Source: Sulfurospirillum sp. 1612 (lineage in GTDB: Bacteria > Campylobacterota > Campylobacteria > Campylobacterales > Sulfurospirillaceae). From it: a stretch of DNA of 64,000 nt. The notes under the pieces were generated by a model that ran no database searches, was not told the origin of the DNA, and saw only the letters and a program-made list of their open reading frames with translations. The stretch is from positions 1,736,001 to 1,800,000 of the forward strand of contig NZ_CP140614.1 in the NCBI RefSeq assembly GCF_036556685.1, written 5' to 3'. Made by a program: the position numbers and the translations under genes. Below, in pieces: positions 26,427-38,863 of this stretch; the stretch's first letter is position 1; every line of letters begins with the position of its first letter.

Positions 26427-27416
26427 ATGCATATTAATAAATTAGTAGTCGTCGGCGTAGGCCATGTCGGCTCATATGTTTTGGCAGATGCCATGAAAGT
26501 CGGATTATTTGGAGAAATCGGTGTAATAGACATCTTGGAAGATGTTGCTTACGGCGAAGCACTAGACCAAGCACAAGCAACGGCTATGACGTATATGAAC
26601 AATATCAATATAACCAGTGGTGGGTACGAACAATGTGCCGACGCTGATGTGATTATCGTAGCAGCAGGACCTAGTGTCATCCCTGATCCCAATAACCCAA
26701 AAGCAGAACCTGATCGCGCCCTCTTGACACAAACAAATTGCAGCGTTATTCGTGAGGTCATGAGCGGTATCACACAATACACCAAAGAGGCCATCGTCAT
26801 CTTGATTACCAATCCTTTGGATACGATGGTGTATATCGCTGAAAATGAATTTTCTTACCCAAAAGGACGTGTTTTTGGAACCGGAACCATGCTGGATTCT
26901 GCAAGATTGCGTCATCTTGTGGCACAAACTTACGATGTAGATCCAAAATCTATCAGTGGATATATGATGGGTGAACACGGGAAAACTGCCTTTCCGGTAT
27001 TGAGTCATCTCAGTATCGCAGGCATTCCTTTTGATGATTTAGAAAACTATTTTACGGCAAATGCGGATATTAAAAATCCTGAAAATGTCAAAAAAGAGAT
27101 TATCAGTGCTGCCTATAAAGTGCTCAATGGCAAAGGGTGGACCAATGCAGGCGTCGCTCAAGCAGCCATCACGATGGCAAAAGCTGTTTTATTAGATGAA
27201 AAAAGTGTCTATCCAGCATCCACAACACTTCATGGCCAATATCATCATGATGGCGATGTTGCTTTGAGTATGCCCTGTATCATAGGACGTGAAGGAATAC
27301 TCAAACAAATTCCCGTCACACTCAATGCATGGGAATATGAAAAACTAGAAGAATCGATTGCGTATATTCAAGAAACAATGAAAGATGCAAAAACTGGGAT
27401 TGAATTTATAAAATAG
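26427..27416 (+). CDS. L-lactate/malate dehydrogenase family protein, substrate uncertain
   Basis: An NAD-dependent 2-hydroxyacid dehydrogenase of 329 aa: Rossmann motif VGVGHVGSYV, NPLDTMVY, the GTMLDSARLR block (catalytic Asp and substrate-binding Arg) and GEHGKTAFP (catalytic His). The specificity loop reads AAGPSVIPDPNNPKAEPDR; the position that is Gln in lactate and Arg in malate dehydrogenases appears to be Val, and the loop is longer than usual. The natural 2-oxoacid therefore cannot be named. The start at 26427 is set by AAGGAG 9 nt upstream. It stands alone 42 nt after murG. Confidence 0.8.
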   Translation: MHINKLVVVGVGHVGSYVLADAMKVGLFGEIGVIDILEDVAYGEALDQAQATAMTYMNNINITSGGYEQCADADVIIVAAGPSVIPDPNNPKAEPDRALLTQTNCSVIREVMSGITQYTKEAIVILITNPLDTMVYIAENEFSYPKGRVFGTGTMLDSARLRHLVAQTYDVDPKSISGYMMGEHGKTAFPVLSHLSIAGIPFDDLENYFTANADIKNPENVKKEIISAAYKVLNGKGWTNAGVAQAAITMAKAVLLDEKSVYPASTTLHGQYHHDGDVALSMPCIIGREGILKQIPVTLNAWEYEKLEESIAYIQETMKDAKTGIEFIK

Positions 27417-27439
27417 AAGTTTATTGGTGCAGAAAAAAA

Positions 27440-27516
27440 TGGTGCGCTCAGAGCGATTCGAACGCCCGACCGCTGGTACCGCAAACCAGTGCTCTATCCA
27501 ACTGAGCTATGAACGC
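27440..27516 (-). tRNA. tRNA-Arg (anticodon GCG)
   Basis: A complete cloverleaf: acceptor GCGTTCA/TGAGCGC, T8-A9, D-stem GCTC/GAGC, anticodon stem CTGGT/ACCAG around loop TTGCGGT (anticodon GCG, reading CGC and by wobble CGU), T-arm with TTCGAAT, discriminator A and encoded CCA. Position 34 is G rather than the A that becomes inosine in most bacterial arginine tRNAs for the CGN box. Confidence 0.92.
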
Positions 27517-27559
27517 ACAACCATTTGAGGACGATATTATATCCTAATTTTTTAAAAAT

Positions 27560-28456
27560 TCAAAGTGTTTTTCTTGGTTTTTTTTGCTGCACCAATAAAC
27601 CGGCTACAATTAGTATCAATCCTACAAAAGTTGACCAATAAATTGTCTCTCCTACAAAGAAGTGTATAAAAACCAATGACACAAAAGGAGAGATAAAAAT
27701 AAGATTGGCAATTTTTGAACTGTTGGTTGTGAGCTTCATCGCCTTGAGCCAAAAGACATATGTCACGCCCATCTCAAAAAAGCCAACATAAATCGAACCC
27801 AAAAATCCATACCAATCAAAAATCAAAGCATGAGACGAAAGTATCATATAGAGAATAATTAAAACAAATCCTGAAACAAAACTAATAAAAAGACCAACCA
27901 CCGGATCAAGACGTGATTTGGTATTAAAAATCCAATAAAAAGCCCATAAAATTGTCGATAAAAAAGCCAAAATCACACCCTGTGCTGATGAAAACTGAAA
28001 GCTCAAAAGTTCTCCATGTGTTGAAATCACCAAAACACCAAAATAACAAATAATACCGGCTAAAAAATCATAAATACTCAGTTTGTGTTTTAATATAAAA
28101 AAGGAGAGATAGCTCAACGTCAAAGCCCACGTATAATTGATAGGTTGTGCCTCTTGTGCCGGTAGGAGGTCATACGCTTTAAATAACACTAAATAATATA
28201 AAAAAGGATTAAGTACCCCAAGAAGTGAGGCACGCAAATAAGCAGTTTTTGGATATTGGCGCAGTAAAGGTAGCTTTTTTTCTTTGAGTATAATCATAAA
28301 AAGCATCACAATAGAAGCCCCAACTGAATAAAACAACAATTGTGTCGGAGTAAAGTAAGCAAGCGATAATTTAAAGGCACTCGCGACCGTTGACCACAAC
28401 AATACAGAGAGGAGTCCGAAAAGATATGCTTTTTTCTGATTCGAGTTTATTATCAT
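27560..28456 (-). CDS. DMT-family (EamA) transporter
   Basis: A 298-aa membrane protein with about ten helices arranged as two EamA repeats (residues ~10-140 and ~150-290). AYLFGLLSVLLWSTVASAFKL and the second-repeat GVILAFLSTILWAFYWIF are typical openings of each half. The substrate is unknown (metabolite or amino acid export is common in this family). The only good -10 box (28462-28467) sits 5 nt from the start codon, so either the mRNA is leaderless or the true start is downstream. The tRNA-Arg gene lies just after it. Confidence 0.88.
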   Translation of the reverse strand: MIINSNQKKAYLFGLLSVLLWSTVASAFKLSLAYFTPTQLLFYSVGASIVMLFMIILKEKKLPLLRQYPKTAYLRASLLGVLNPFLYYLVLFKAYDLLPAQEAQPINYTWALTLSYLSFFILKHKLSIYDFLAGIICYFGVLVISTHGELLSFQFSSAQGVILAFLSTILWAFYWIFNTKSRLDPVVGLFISFVSGFVLIILYMILSSHALIFDWYGFLGSIYVGFFEMGVTYVFWLKAMKLTTNSSKIANLIFISPFVSLVFIHFFVGETIYWSTFVGLILIVAGLLVQQKKPRKTL

Positions 28457-28485
28457 ATAAGATTATACTATTTTTTTAGCCTATG

Positions 28486-28491
28486 TATGAT
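28486..28491 (+). promoter_or_regulatory. -10 box for pheA
   Basis: TATGAT, followed by an AT-rich stretch, lies 38 nt before the pheA start. GAGGG precedes the ATG as ribosome binding site. It is divergent from the transporter gene. Confidence 0.4.
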
Positions 28492-28529
28492 AAAATTTTA
28501 ATAAATTTTTTCAAAAAAAGAGGGTAAAA

Positions 28530-29387
28530 ATGAACGATAAAGTGATCGCATATCAAGGTGTCGAGGGAGCGTATTCTCACCTAGCATGCAAAAACACGTT
28601 TCCAAAATCTATATCAATCGCTTGTGAGAGTTTTGAAAAGGCGATGAAACTGGTAGAGATGAAAACAGCAGACTTTGCTATGATACCGGTAGAAAACTCC
28701 ACAGCAGGACGCGTGGAGGAGATTTATCGACTCATACCAAAATTATCACTCTACATTGTAAAAGAACATTTTGAGCCGGTCAACCACTGTCTTTTGGGTA
28801 CACAAGATGCCAGAATTGAAGATATAAAATATGTAGGTTCACATCCTCAAGCTCTCGCACAATGCTACAAAAATATTATAGATTTAGATTTAAATGCAAT
28901 GGCTAAATTTGACACGGCCGGTTCGGCAAAAGAGGTCAGTGAAAAGAATGATGTGCAATATGGGGCTATTGCTTCAAAATTAGCAGCAAAACTTTATAAT
29001 TTAAAAATATTACAAGAAAACTTTTCAGATTTAGCGGGCAATGTGACACGATTTATTATTCTCTCTCGAGATGAAGTGATACCAGAATTTGTAGCAGATA
29101 AACGCTATATTACCTCAGTCATATTTCAAGTTAGAGATATCCCTGCTGCCTTATTTAAAGCACTTGGAGGATTTGCCACCAATGGTGTCAACCTACTCAA
29201 ATTAGAGAGTTACTCAATGGCTGGGTCGATGCAAGTGAGTCGTTTTCATATTGATATTGATGCCCATCCTCATGAAAGAAGATTGAAACTGGCATTAGAA
29301 GAGTTATCTTTTTTTGCCAACAAAATCAAGCATCTTGGAGTCTATGAAAAAAATCCATTGCGCGATCAATACAAGCTATTACAATAA
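28530..29387 (+). CDS. pheA: Prephenate dehydratase, stand-alone with ACT domain
   Basis: It converts prephenate to phenylpyruvate. The PDT domain (residues ~5-180) shows YQGVEGAYSHLAC, IPVENSTAGRV, VGSHPQALAQC and NVTRFIIL (the TRF motif). The C-terminal ACT domain (residues ~190-275) follows. No chorismate mutase domain is present, unlike the fused enzyme I recall from C. jejuni. The ACT motif reads KLESYSMAGS rather than the usual ESRP, resembling the form I know from Alphaproteobacteria. Length 285 aa. Confidence 0.9.
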   Translation: MNDKVIAYQGVEGAYSHLACKNTFPKSISIACESFEKAMKLVEMKTADFAMIPVENSTAGRVEEIYRLIPKLSLYIVKEHFEPVNHCLLGTQDARIEDIKYVGSHPQALAQCYKNIIDLDLNAMAKFDTAGSAKEVSEKNDVQYGAIASKLAAKLYNLKILQENFSDLAGNVTRFIILSRDEVIPEFVADKRYITSVIFQVRDIPAALFKALGGFATNGVNLLKLESYSMAGSMQVSRFHIDIDAHPHERRLKLALEELSFFANKIKHLGVYEKNPLRDQYKLLQ

Positions 29388-29479
29388 CAATATTGTAATG
29401 GCACTTCGAAATAAAGAGTTAAAAAAAATTGTTATGGGAAAGGATTGTTGTTGGATAAGTAAGTAAAAAGAAACAAGAA

Positions 29480-29594
29480 TCCGGCAGCGACCTACATTCC
29501 CACAACAGTAAGCTGCAGTATTATCGGCGATGAGTTGCTTAGCTTCCAGGTTCGAAATGGGACTGGGCGTTTCCAACTCTCTATAGCCACCGGA
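29480..29594 (-). rRNA. rrf: 5S ribosomal RNA
   Basis: About 115 nt with terminal pairing TCCGG/CCGGA and the conserved CCCATTTCGAACCTGGAAG block on the minus strand. It is the last gene of the rrn operon, converging on pheA. The downstream minus strand carries T-rich stretches (T8 near 29423-29430) without a strong hairpin. Confidence 0.93.
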
Positions 29595-29638
29595 AATCTT
29601 GAAGTAAATCTATGAATGATAAACTTACTTCAAGATTT
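29594..29638 (-). other. 14-bp perfect hairpin between 23S and 5S rRNA
   Basis: AAATCTTGAAGTAA and TTACTTCAAGATTT form a 14-bp stem with a 17-nt loop abutting the 5' end of 5S. The likely role is a processing stem for 5S maturation. Confidence 0.6.
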
Positions 29639-29722
29639 TGATTCTTGAGTGTTTATTGTTATGTCAACAAGACGCTACATTAAAAACAATGACTTTAGAT
29701 TTCTCTAAACCCTTGTAGCCTC

Positions 29723-29749
29723 TTATTATACTTAATAAGAAAGTGATAC
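29723..29749 (-). other. 3' arm of the 23S rRNA processing stalk
   Basis: This stretch just after the 23S 3' end is complementary, with few mismatches or wobbles over about 27 nt, to 32689-32715 just before the 23S 5' end. Such stalks are the usual RNase III substrate that releases pre-23S rRNA. Confidence 0.7.
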
Positions 29750-29762
29750 AATTGAATATAAA

Positions 29763-32672
<2,910 letters not shown>

Positions 32673-32688
32673 TTATATTCTAATTAAC

Positions 32689-32715
32689 GTATCACTTCCT
32701 TATTAAACATAATAA
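32689..32715 (-). other. 5' arm of the 23S rRNA processing stalk
   Basis: Pairs with 29723-29749 around the whole 23S gene. It lies in the 211-nt AT-rich spacer between tRNA-Ala and 23S, which otherwise holds nothing I recognise. Confidence 0.7.
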
Positions 32716-32883
32716 AACGTTTAACAATGAAATTGTTTTTTATTTGCGTTTGTTGACATTAACAATAATAATTTAATGAACATAATCTTTAAATATTAAA
32801 GATTAATTTTTAGACTTATAAAGTCTAATATGAATATTAGTATTAATACTCATATTAAACCTCTAAAGTACTTCAATGTTAAT

Positions 32884-32959
32884 TGGTGGAGAATAGCGGG
32901 ATCGAACCGCTGACCTCCTGCGTGCAAAGCAGGCGCTCTCCCAGCTGAGCTAATTCCCC
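32884..32959 (-). tRNA. tRNA-Ala (anticodon TGC)
   Basis: Cloverleaf with acceptor GGGGAAT/ATTCTCC, anticodon loop TTTGCAC (TGC), T-loop TTCGATC, discriminator A and encoded CCA. It is in the usual place in the 16S-23S spacer. Confidence 0.96.
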
Positions 32960-33081
32960 TACTGGTGTGTTTCAATCTCTTTTTAGAAGACTGCTGATAA
33001 GTATTAGCTGAACGAAGCAACAAGATGCGAAGCTTACTATAAGTAAGTGAGCAGATTGTTAACGATGTTCAAGGCTAAGAA

Positions 33082-33158
<77 letters not shown>

Positions 33159-33167
33159 CTTGACATC

Positions 33168-33189
33168 AATCTTTCAAAACTAAACAAGC
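33168..33189 (-). other. 3' arm of the 16S rRNA processing stalk
   Basis: This 22-nt stretch after the 16S 3' end is complementary, with two mismatches, to 34828-34849 before the 16S 5' end. It is a probable RNase III stem. Confidence 0.65.
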
Positions 33190-33248
33190 AACACTTAATC
33201 CTTTGGTTACCCGGGTAAACATTGTGAGACGTTTACCCTATACTCTAG

Positions 33249-34758
<1,510 letters not shown>

Positions 34759-34827
34759 AAATGAAGTGTTTAACTTGTTCAGAGATAGTTAATCTCATTT
34801 TTTAGTAACCTTAAAGTACTCAAGGTC

Positions 34828-34849
34828 GCTTGTTTAGATTTCAAAGATT
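34828..34849 (-). other. 5' arm of the 16S rRNA processing stalk
   Basis: Pairs with 33168-33189 around the 16S gene. It lies in the rrn leader between promoter and 16S. Confidence 0.65.
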
Positions 34850-34933
34850 GAATAATTAACATTGATAAATTTAATGAACTTGAATCCCTAAACTTGGGAC
34901 TCTTTAACACCCGTTCTCTCAAACGAGGACGAA

Positions 34934-34939
34934 ATTATA
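34934..34939 (-). promoter_or_regulatory. -10 box of the rrn operon promoter
   Basis: TATAAT (context TTGTATATAATTT) on the minus strand, about 175 nt upstream of 16S, in the gap between 16S and the pseudopilin gene. No strong -35 is visible. The rest of the gap (34759-35007) is the transcribed leader plus AT-rich DNA. Confidence 0.55.
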
Positions 34940-35007
34940 TACAATCATTCCTTAGAACTAGCTTAGTTTTTTTCGGGTTTTTTAGAAAAATTCAAAAAAT
35001 TGAAAAT

Positions 35008-35661
35008 TTATAAAATATGAGCGTATCCTGTCTCTGGTTCAATCGCAATCGTCACGCTGGTTGTTCCATCTGTGATTGTGATGGCACATTGACTCGTCAG
35101 TAGGGAGATGGTCGCACTTGTTGCTCGATATGGAGAGATGTCGCTACTAATATTTCCTTTAATAGGTCGGCCTAAATAATCAAAAGCAATTCTTTTGGCT
35201 CCCGCACATCCTGAGGTCGTCACATTGGTGATTCCATATTTTGACCCAATATTCAATGCTTTTGTAGCCCGTTCATCTTCCCAATCCAACGTGTTACTAA
35301 AACCACCGCTTAAGAGCTTGGTATTGTCTAGCGGATTCGTAGCAATTTCACCGGGGTCTGGATTTCCACTCGTGCTGGTGTCACTAAATATCGTATATGC
35401 ATAATATCCACCACTATTTAAGGTACCACTACTTGATTTTCCAATCAAGAGTTGCCATCTTTTTTCATACCAGTTTGGATCGCTAGGGTTATATTGGTCA
35501 TCAATCATGGCAAGGTGTTGGGTGTAACGGATGTGGCTGATAAGTTGGTCTGCGGCTTCTCGTACTGAGTTTCTTTGAAAATTTGGAGCAATCATGGCAG
35601 ATATAATGCCAATTATCACTATAACAAAAACAAGTTCCATCATCGTAAATGCTTTTTTCAT
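35008..35661 (-). CDS. Type IV pilin-like / type II secretion pseudopilin
   Basis: The N-terminus MKKAFTMMELVFVIVIIGIISA is a class III prepilin signal: a short basic leader, cleavage before Phe5, Glu at mature position 5, and a hydrophobic helix. Ala rather than Gly precedes the cleavage site, a variant I recall from Campylobacterota prepilins. The globular part (residues 30-217) has one Cys pair candidate (SGCAG, SQCAI). No pilus or secretion assembly genes are nearby. It follows the membrane glycosyltransferase gene by 3 nt, so it is co-transcribed with trpG/pabA. Confidence 0.85.
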   Translation of the reverse strand: MKKAFTMMELVFVIVIIGIISAMIAPNFQRNSVREAADQLISHIRYTQHLAMIDDQYNPSDPNWYEKRWQLLIGKSSSGTLNSGGYYAYTIFSDTSTSGNPDPGEIATNPLDNTKLLSGGFSNTLDWEDERATKALNIGSKYGITNVTTSGCAGAKRIAFDYLGRPIKGNISSDISPYRATSATISLLTSQCAITITDGTTSVTIAIEPETGYAHIL

Positions 35662-35664
35662 GAC

Positions 35665-36852
35665 CTACTCTTTATATATATAAAATCTTGCTACCATTGT
35701 ACCATAATATGTTATGGGTATTATCTGAGACGCTTTGGCGCCATATAATGCCATAGAGAGGACTTCGTCTCCACCGTATTGGATGCCATAAAATTTCAAC
35801 CGTATTTGCAAGGCATGATCGAGTGTCTTGATCTGATGGATGTCCATTGCTTTTAATTTCTCGGCAAGTTCTTTCGCGACTTCATACTTATAGGCAAAAT
35901 GATGTTTTGGATTTGGGTATAGGGCATATAGGGGCTTGTTCACAAAGATGAAAAATGTATTGATCACCAAAAAAACTAAGACAAATACCGATATCACTTT
36001 GTGCCATCTCCTATATTGGGGCAAACGCACGCGATAACTATTGAGAAAAACTTTGACCATGAGGGGAATCGCTAAAATCACAAAAGGGGCAAAATCCTCC
36101 AGATGCAATCGTTGGCGCAGTGATAAAAAGAGTGAGAACATCAATGCCACAAAAGAGATATACCAAAGCAGATTTTTTTCTTCTTTGATTAAAATCCTAT
36201 AAAGCGTATAGATATAGTATAAAAACAAAAAAGGAGAAAAGATGGCAGAATAGATACCAAGCGTATCCAAGAAGTAACCTTTTGGCTTGCCACTGTCATC
36301 AAAGCCATAAATATACATGGACATTCCAAATAAAATCAAAGAAAAAATCAGCAGTTTATTGTCTTTTTTAGAGATCGCATAGAAAAAGAGTGAGAGATAC
36401 AAAATAGAAAATGAATTATCTACTAACAATGAGAAAATCAAAATCCAATAAGAGTAAGTTTTGTATCCATACATATATAAAAACACAAATAATAGGGTCA
36501 AGAATATAACCGGCGTGGCCGAATTGACTAAAATGGCTGCTGAATTGATACCAGGAAGTAGCGCAAATATAGCAGTAGAGAGAATTCTATCTCCTTTGCG
36601 CTTCAAAAAAAGTTTGCCGATTTTGTAAATTAAAAACAGAGAGAGGACGTGTAATATAATAAAAGGTAGACGAATAGCGAGATCATTTTGTCCTAAAATA
36701 CCGGTGAACAGATGAGAGAGATAATACAGCACACCATGTGCACCAAAATAAATCTGTGCCTCACCGTGTGAAATCGATATGGATTGTGTCTCCAATATCA
36801 AACATACAGAGCTCACAAAGAGGATAAAAAAAATCTGTAAATTTTCTTTCAT
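35665..36852 (-). CDS. Multi-pass membrane glycosyltransferase (GT-C, GT39/GT83-like)
   Basis: A 395-aa protein with about ten membrane helices and a polyprenyl-phosphate-sugar transferase look: a first extracytoplasmic loop (SISISHGEAQIYFGAHGVLYYLSHL) with acidic residue, then RLPFIILHVLSLFLIYKIGK, typical of dolichyl-phosphate mannosyltransferase-like families. The usual DE pair in the first loop is reduced to HGEAQ. Acceptor and sugar are unknown. It overlaps trpG/pabA by 4 bp (ATGA) and precedes the pseudopilin, so it could glycosylate a surface protein; that is inference only. Confidence 0.65.
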   Translation of the reverse strand: MKENLQIFFILFVSSVCLILETQSISISHGEAQIYFGAHGVLYYLSHLFTGILGQNDLAIRLPFIILHVLSLFLIYKIGKLFLKRKGDRILSTAIFALLPGINSAAILVNSATPVIFLTLLFVFLYMYGYKTYSYWILIFSLLVDNSFSILYLSLFFYAISKKDNKLLIFSLILFGMSMYIYGFDDSGKPKGYFLDTLGIYSAIFSPFLFLYYIYTLYRILIKEEKNLLWYISFVALMFSLFLSLRQRLHLEDFAPFVILAIPLMVKVFLNSYRVRLPQYRRWHKVISVFVLVFLVINTFFIFVNKPLYALYPNPKHHFAYKYEVAKELAEKLKAMDIHQIKTLDHALQIRLKFYGIQYGGDEVLSMALYGAKASQIIPITYYGTMVARFYIYKE

Positions 36853-37418
36853 AATTTTAAAAAATTATCCAATATTTCATAGCCGTGTTCGCTCAGAATT
36901 GATTCTGGGTGAAACTGCACCCCGTAGATATTTTTATTTTTGATTTCTAATGACATGATTTCATCATCATCCATACTATAAGAAGTAGGAACGATATCTT
37001 GGGGTAAATCTTGTTTTTGCACCGTCAAAGAATGATAGCGTGTCATCGTGAATTCTTCGGGTAGTCCTTTGAATAAGCATGTTTCTTGGGTTTTGTGAAT
37101 TTTAGAGGTTTTACCATGCATCATCTGTTCAGCACGGACTACTTTCCCGCCAAAGGCTTGGGCGATGGCCTGATGTCCCAAACAAATCCCCAAAATCGGA
37201 AGTTTGTCTTTGAAATAGTCGATAACCGCTAGTGTCACACCCGCATCATCGGGGGTGGCAGGACCGGGAGAGAGGATAATCTTCTCAGGATGCAGGGCGT
37301 CAATCTCGTCCACGCTTAACTCATCATTTCGTATCACTTTGAGATCCGCACCTAATTCCAAACAATACTGTACGATATTGTAAGTGAAACTATCGTAATT
37401 GTCTATCATCAAAATCAT
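36849..37418 (-). CDS. Glutamine amidotransferase component of anthranilate/aminodeoxychorismate synthase
   Basis: A class I glutamine amidotransferase of 189 aa: MIDNYDSFTYN, LSPGPATPDDAG, GICLGHQAIA with the nucleophile Cys and HPESI of the catalytic His-Glu pair. It supplies ammonia for anthranilate (TrpG) or 4-amino-4-deoxychorismate (PabA). No trpE or pabB is adjacent, so which pathway, or both, cannot be said. It is the first gene of a three-gene transcript with a good promoter upstream. Confidence 0.9.
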   Translation of the reverse strand: MILMIDNYDSFTYNIVQYCLELGADLKVIRNDELSVDEIDALHPEKIILSPGPATPDDAGVTLAVIDYFKDKLPILGICLGHQAIAQAFGGKVVRAEQMMHGKTSKIHKTQETCLFKGLPEEFTMTRYHSLTVQKQDLPQDIVPTSYSMDDDEIMSLEIKNKNIYGVQFHPESILSEHGYEILDNFLKL

Positions 37419-37465
37419 ATTTTACCTCAGTAACGCACCTTATTATGGCGTTGTAAATTTTATGT

Positions 37466-37494
37466 ATTATACAATTAATTCTGTTGGTTTCCAA
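37466..37494 (-). promoter_or_regulatory. Sigma-70-type promoter of the trpG/pabA operon
   Basis: TTGGAA (-35), a 17-bp spacer and a perfect TATAAT (-10) on the minus strand. The predicted start of transcription is near 37459, about 40 nt before the ATG. It is one of the few promoters in the window with both boxes well formed. Confidence 0.7.
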
Positions 37495-37528
37495 TAAATC
37501 AATGATTTTCGCCCACGTTGTAGATTTT

Positions 37529-37999
37529 TTAGATAACTGGGCGTTTGAGTTTTGTGTAATACAGTGATGGTAGTGCCAATCCAAAGGCAATCGCCCCAAG
37601 TATTGCAATCGCATGCAAGCCATTTTCTATAAATTGAAACAATAGCGGCTGACTCACGCCTTGTGAATTCATCGACATCAGACTAATCATCATGTTATAC
37701 GCATAAGTACCCGGAATCATCGGGATAATGGAAGCGACGGTATAAACTGGTCTTGGCATGATGTATTTTCGTGACCAATACACCCCCACAATACCAATCG
37801 CCGTTGAGGCGATGAAAGTAGAGAGCTCAATCGTCAAGCCATTGAGTAGCAAAATCTCACGAAACACGTACGTCAAACCGCCACCCATACCGCAAAAAAC
37901 CAGCGTCGAGGCAGGAACATTGAAAATCATGGCAAACCCAATCGCAGGAATAGCCGCCCACAAAGCACTTTGTATTAAATCTAAAATTAAAGCCATCAT
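37529..37999 (-). CDS. ThrE-family threonine/serine exporter, C-terminal-type subunit (DUF3815)
   Basis: The 156-aa membrane protein has about five helices. IPAIGFAMIFNVP, GGLTYVFREILLL and the PMIPGTYAYNMMISLM block match the second half of ThrE exporters. In many bacteria ThrE is split into two polypeptides; here both halves are adjacent, 1 nt apart. Export of Thr/Ser is the family role; the substrate in this organism is inferred. Confidence 0.8.
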   Translation of the reverse strand: MMALILDLIQSALWAAIPAIGFAMIFNVPASTLVFCGMGGGLTYVFREILLLNGLTIELSTFIASTAIGIVGVYWSRKYIMPRPVYTVASIIPMIPGTYAYNMMISLMSMNSQGVSQPLLFQFIENGLHAIAILGAIAFGLALPSLYYTKLKRPVI

Positions 38000-38000
38000 C

Positions 38001-38774
38001 TTACCATCCTTGAATTTTTAAAAGGCTCATGGCTAAAATCATACCAATCGATGTCATGAACGTCAAAACCGTAGCTTGCATCCAACGCCCCCATGCCATA
38101 CTCAAATAGCCTTTGAACACATCCAGAATCGCATTGATATAGGGAAATCCAGGAACAAGAAGCAAAACACTTGATGATAGTACAATATTACTCGTCGCAC
38201 TGATATCATGATAAGAAGATAAACTCGCCACCAGCGTGATGACAAAAGCACTCAGCGCAAAGACGATTGATGGAGCAAAATCTTTGCTTGAGAGTAATAT
38301 CCGCACCCCCATACCGATACTTGCAGCTAGAAATGTTATCCCAAAACCAACCCAATCGGATCCGTGAAGATGGCTAAAAGCCGCACATGAGAGTCCTATC
38401 GTCACAATCAAGAGCCACTTGTTATAATAATTTCTACGAATGGCATGCAATTTGTCACGGACTATTTGTACGTTATCATGATGGTGTTCACAAGAGATAC
38501 AGATCTGTAAGATTTCATGGACCACCGACATATTAATCGGCTGTCTGTGAGCTCTTCGAGTCGTGGTATGGGAATTTTCAGATACCAACGTTGTCAAAAC
38601 TACTGCGGAGGGGATGAGCGACATCTCAACCGAATCACAGCCCAAAGCCTTGCCGAAACGCAAGGATATCTGCTCAATCAGCCGACTTTCGGCACCGTGT
38701 TCTAAAAGCATCACCGCCGCTTTGATGATAACCGTCGTGATGCTTTTCTGCTCTTCTATGGAAATTTGGTTCAT
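38001..38774 (-). CDS. ThrE-family threonine/serine exporter, N-terminal-type subunit (DUF1212)
   Basis: The 257-aa protein starts with a cytoplasmic domain (residues ~1-115) carrying LLEHGAESRLIEQISLRFG and then five helices. VLLLVPGFPYINAILDVFKGYL is the family's PG(F/V)P motif. It pairs with the downstream C-terminal-type subunit to make one exporter. A hairpin and AT-rich promoter region separate it from the SIMPL gene upstream. Confidence 0.85.
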   Translation of the reverse strand: MNQISIEEQKSITTVIIKAAVMLLEHGAESRLIEQISLRFGKALGCDSVEMSLIPSAVVLTTLVSENSHTTTRRAHRQPINMSVVHEILQICISCEHHHDNVQIVRDKLHAIRRNYYNKWLLIVTIGLSCAAFSHLHGSDWVGFGITFLAASIGMGVRILLSSKDFAPSIVFALSAFVITLVASLSSYHDISATSNIVLSSSVLLLVPGFPYINAILDVFKGYLSMAWGRWMQATVLTFMTSIGMILAMSLLKIQGW

Positions 38775-38818
38775 ATGGGACTACTTTTTTATCATTTTTT
38801 AAATTAAAGTAGAATTTT

Positions 38819-38852
38819 ACAACTAAGTAAATATTTTTTTACTTAAAGTTGT
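38819..38852 (-). terminator. Hairpin between the SIMPL gene and the ThrE pair
   Basis: ACAACTTTAAGTAAA and TTTACTTAGTTGT form a stem of about 13 bp with a 2-nt bulge on the minus strand. It has no clear T-run after it. It may be a weak terminator or an operator next to the thrE promoter. Confidence 0.35.
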
Positions 38853-38863
38853 CATTTTTATCT

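Noticed and set aside
29379-29398. Hairpin at the pheA stop codon as a terminator
   Set aside because: The 8-bp stem is almost all A-T and has no T-run after it.
37529-38774. ThrE broken into two by mutation
   Set aside because: Both halves have proper starts, are complete domains, and the split form of this exporter is common.
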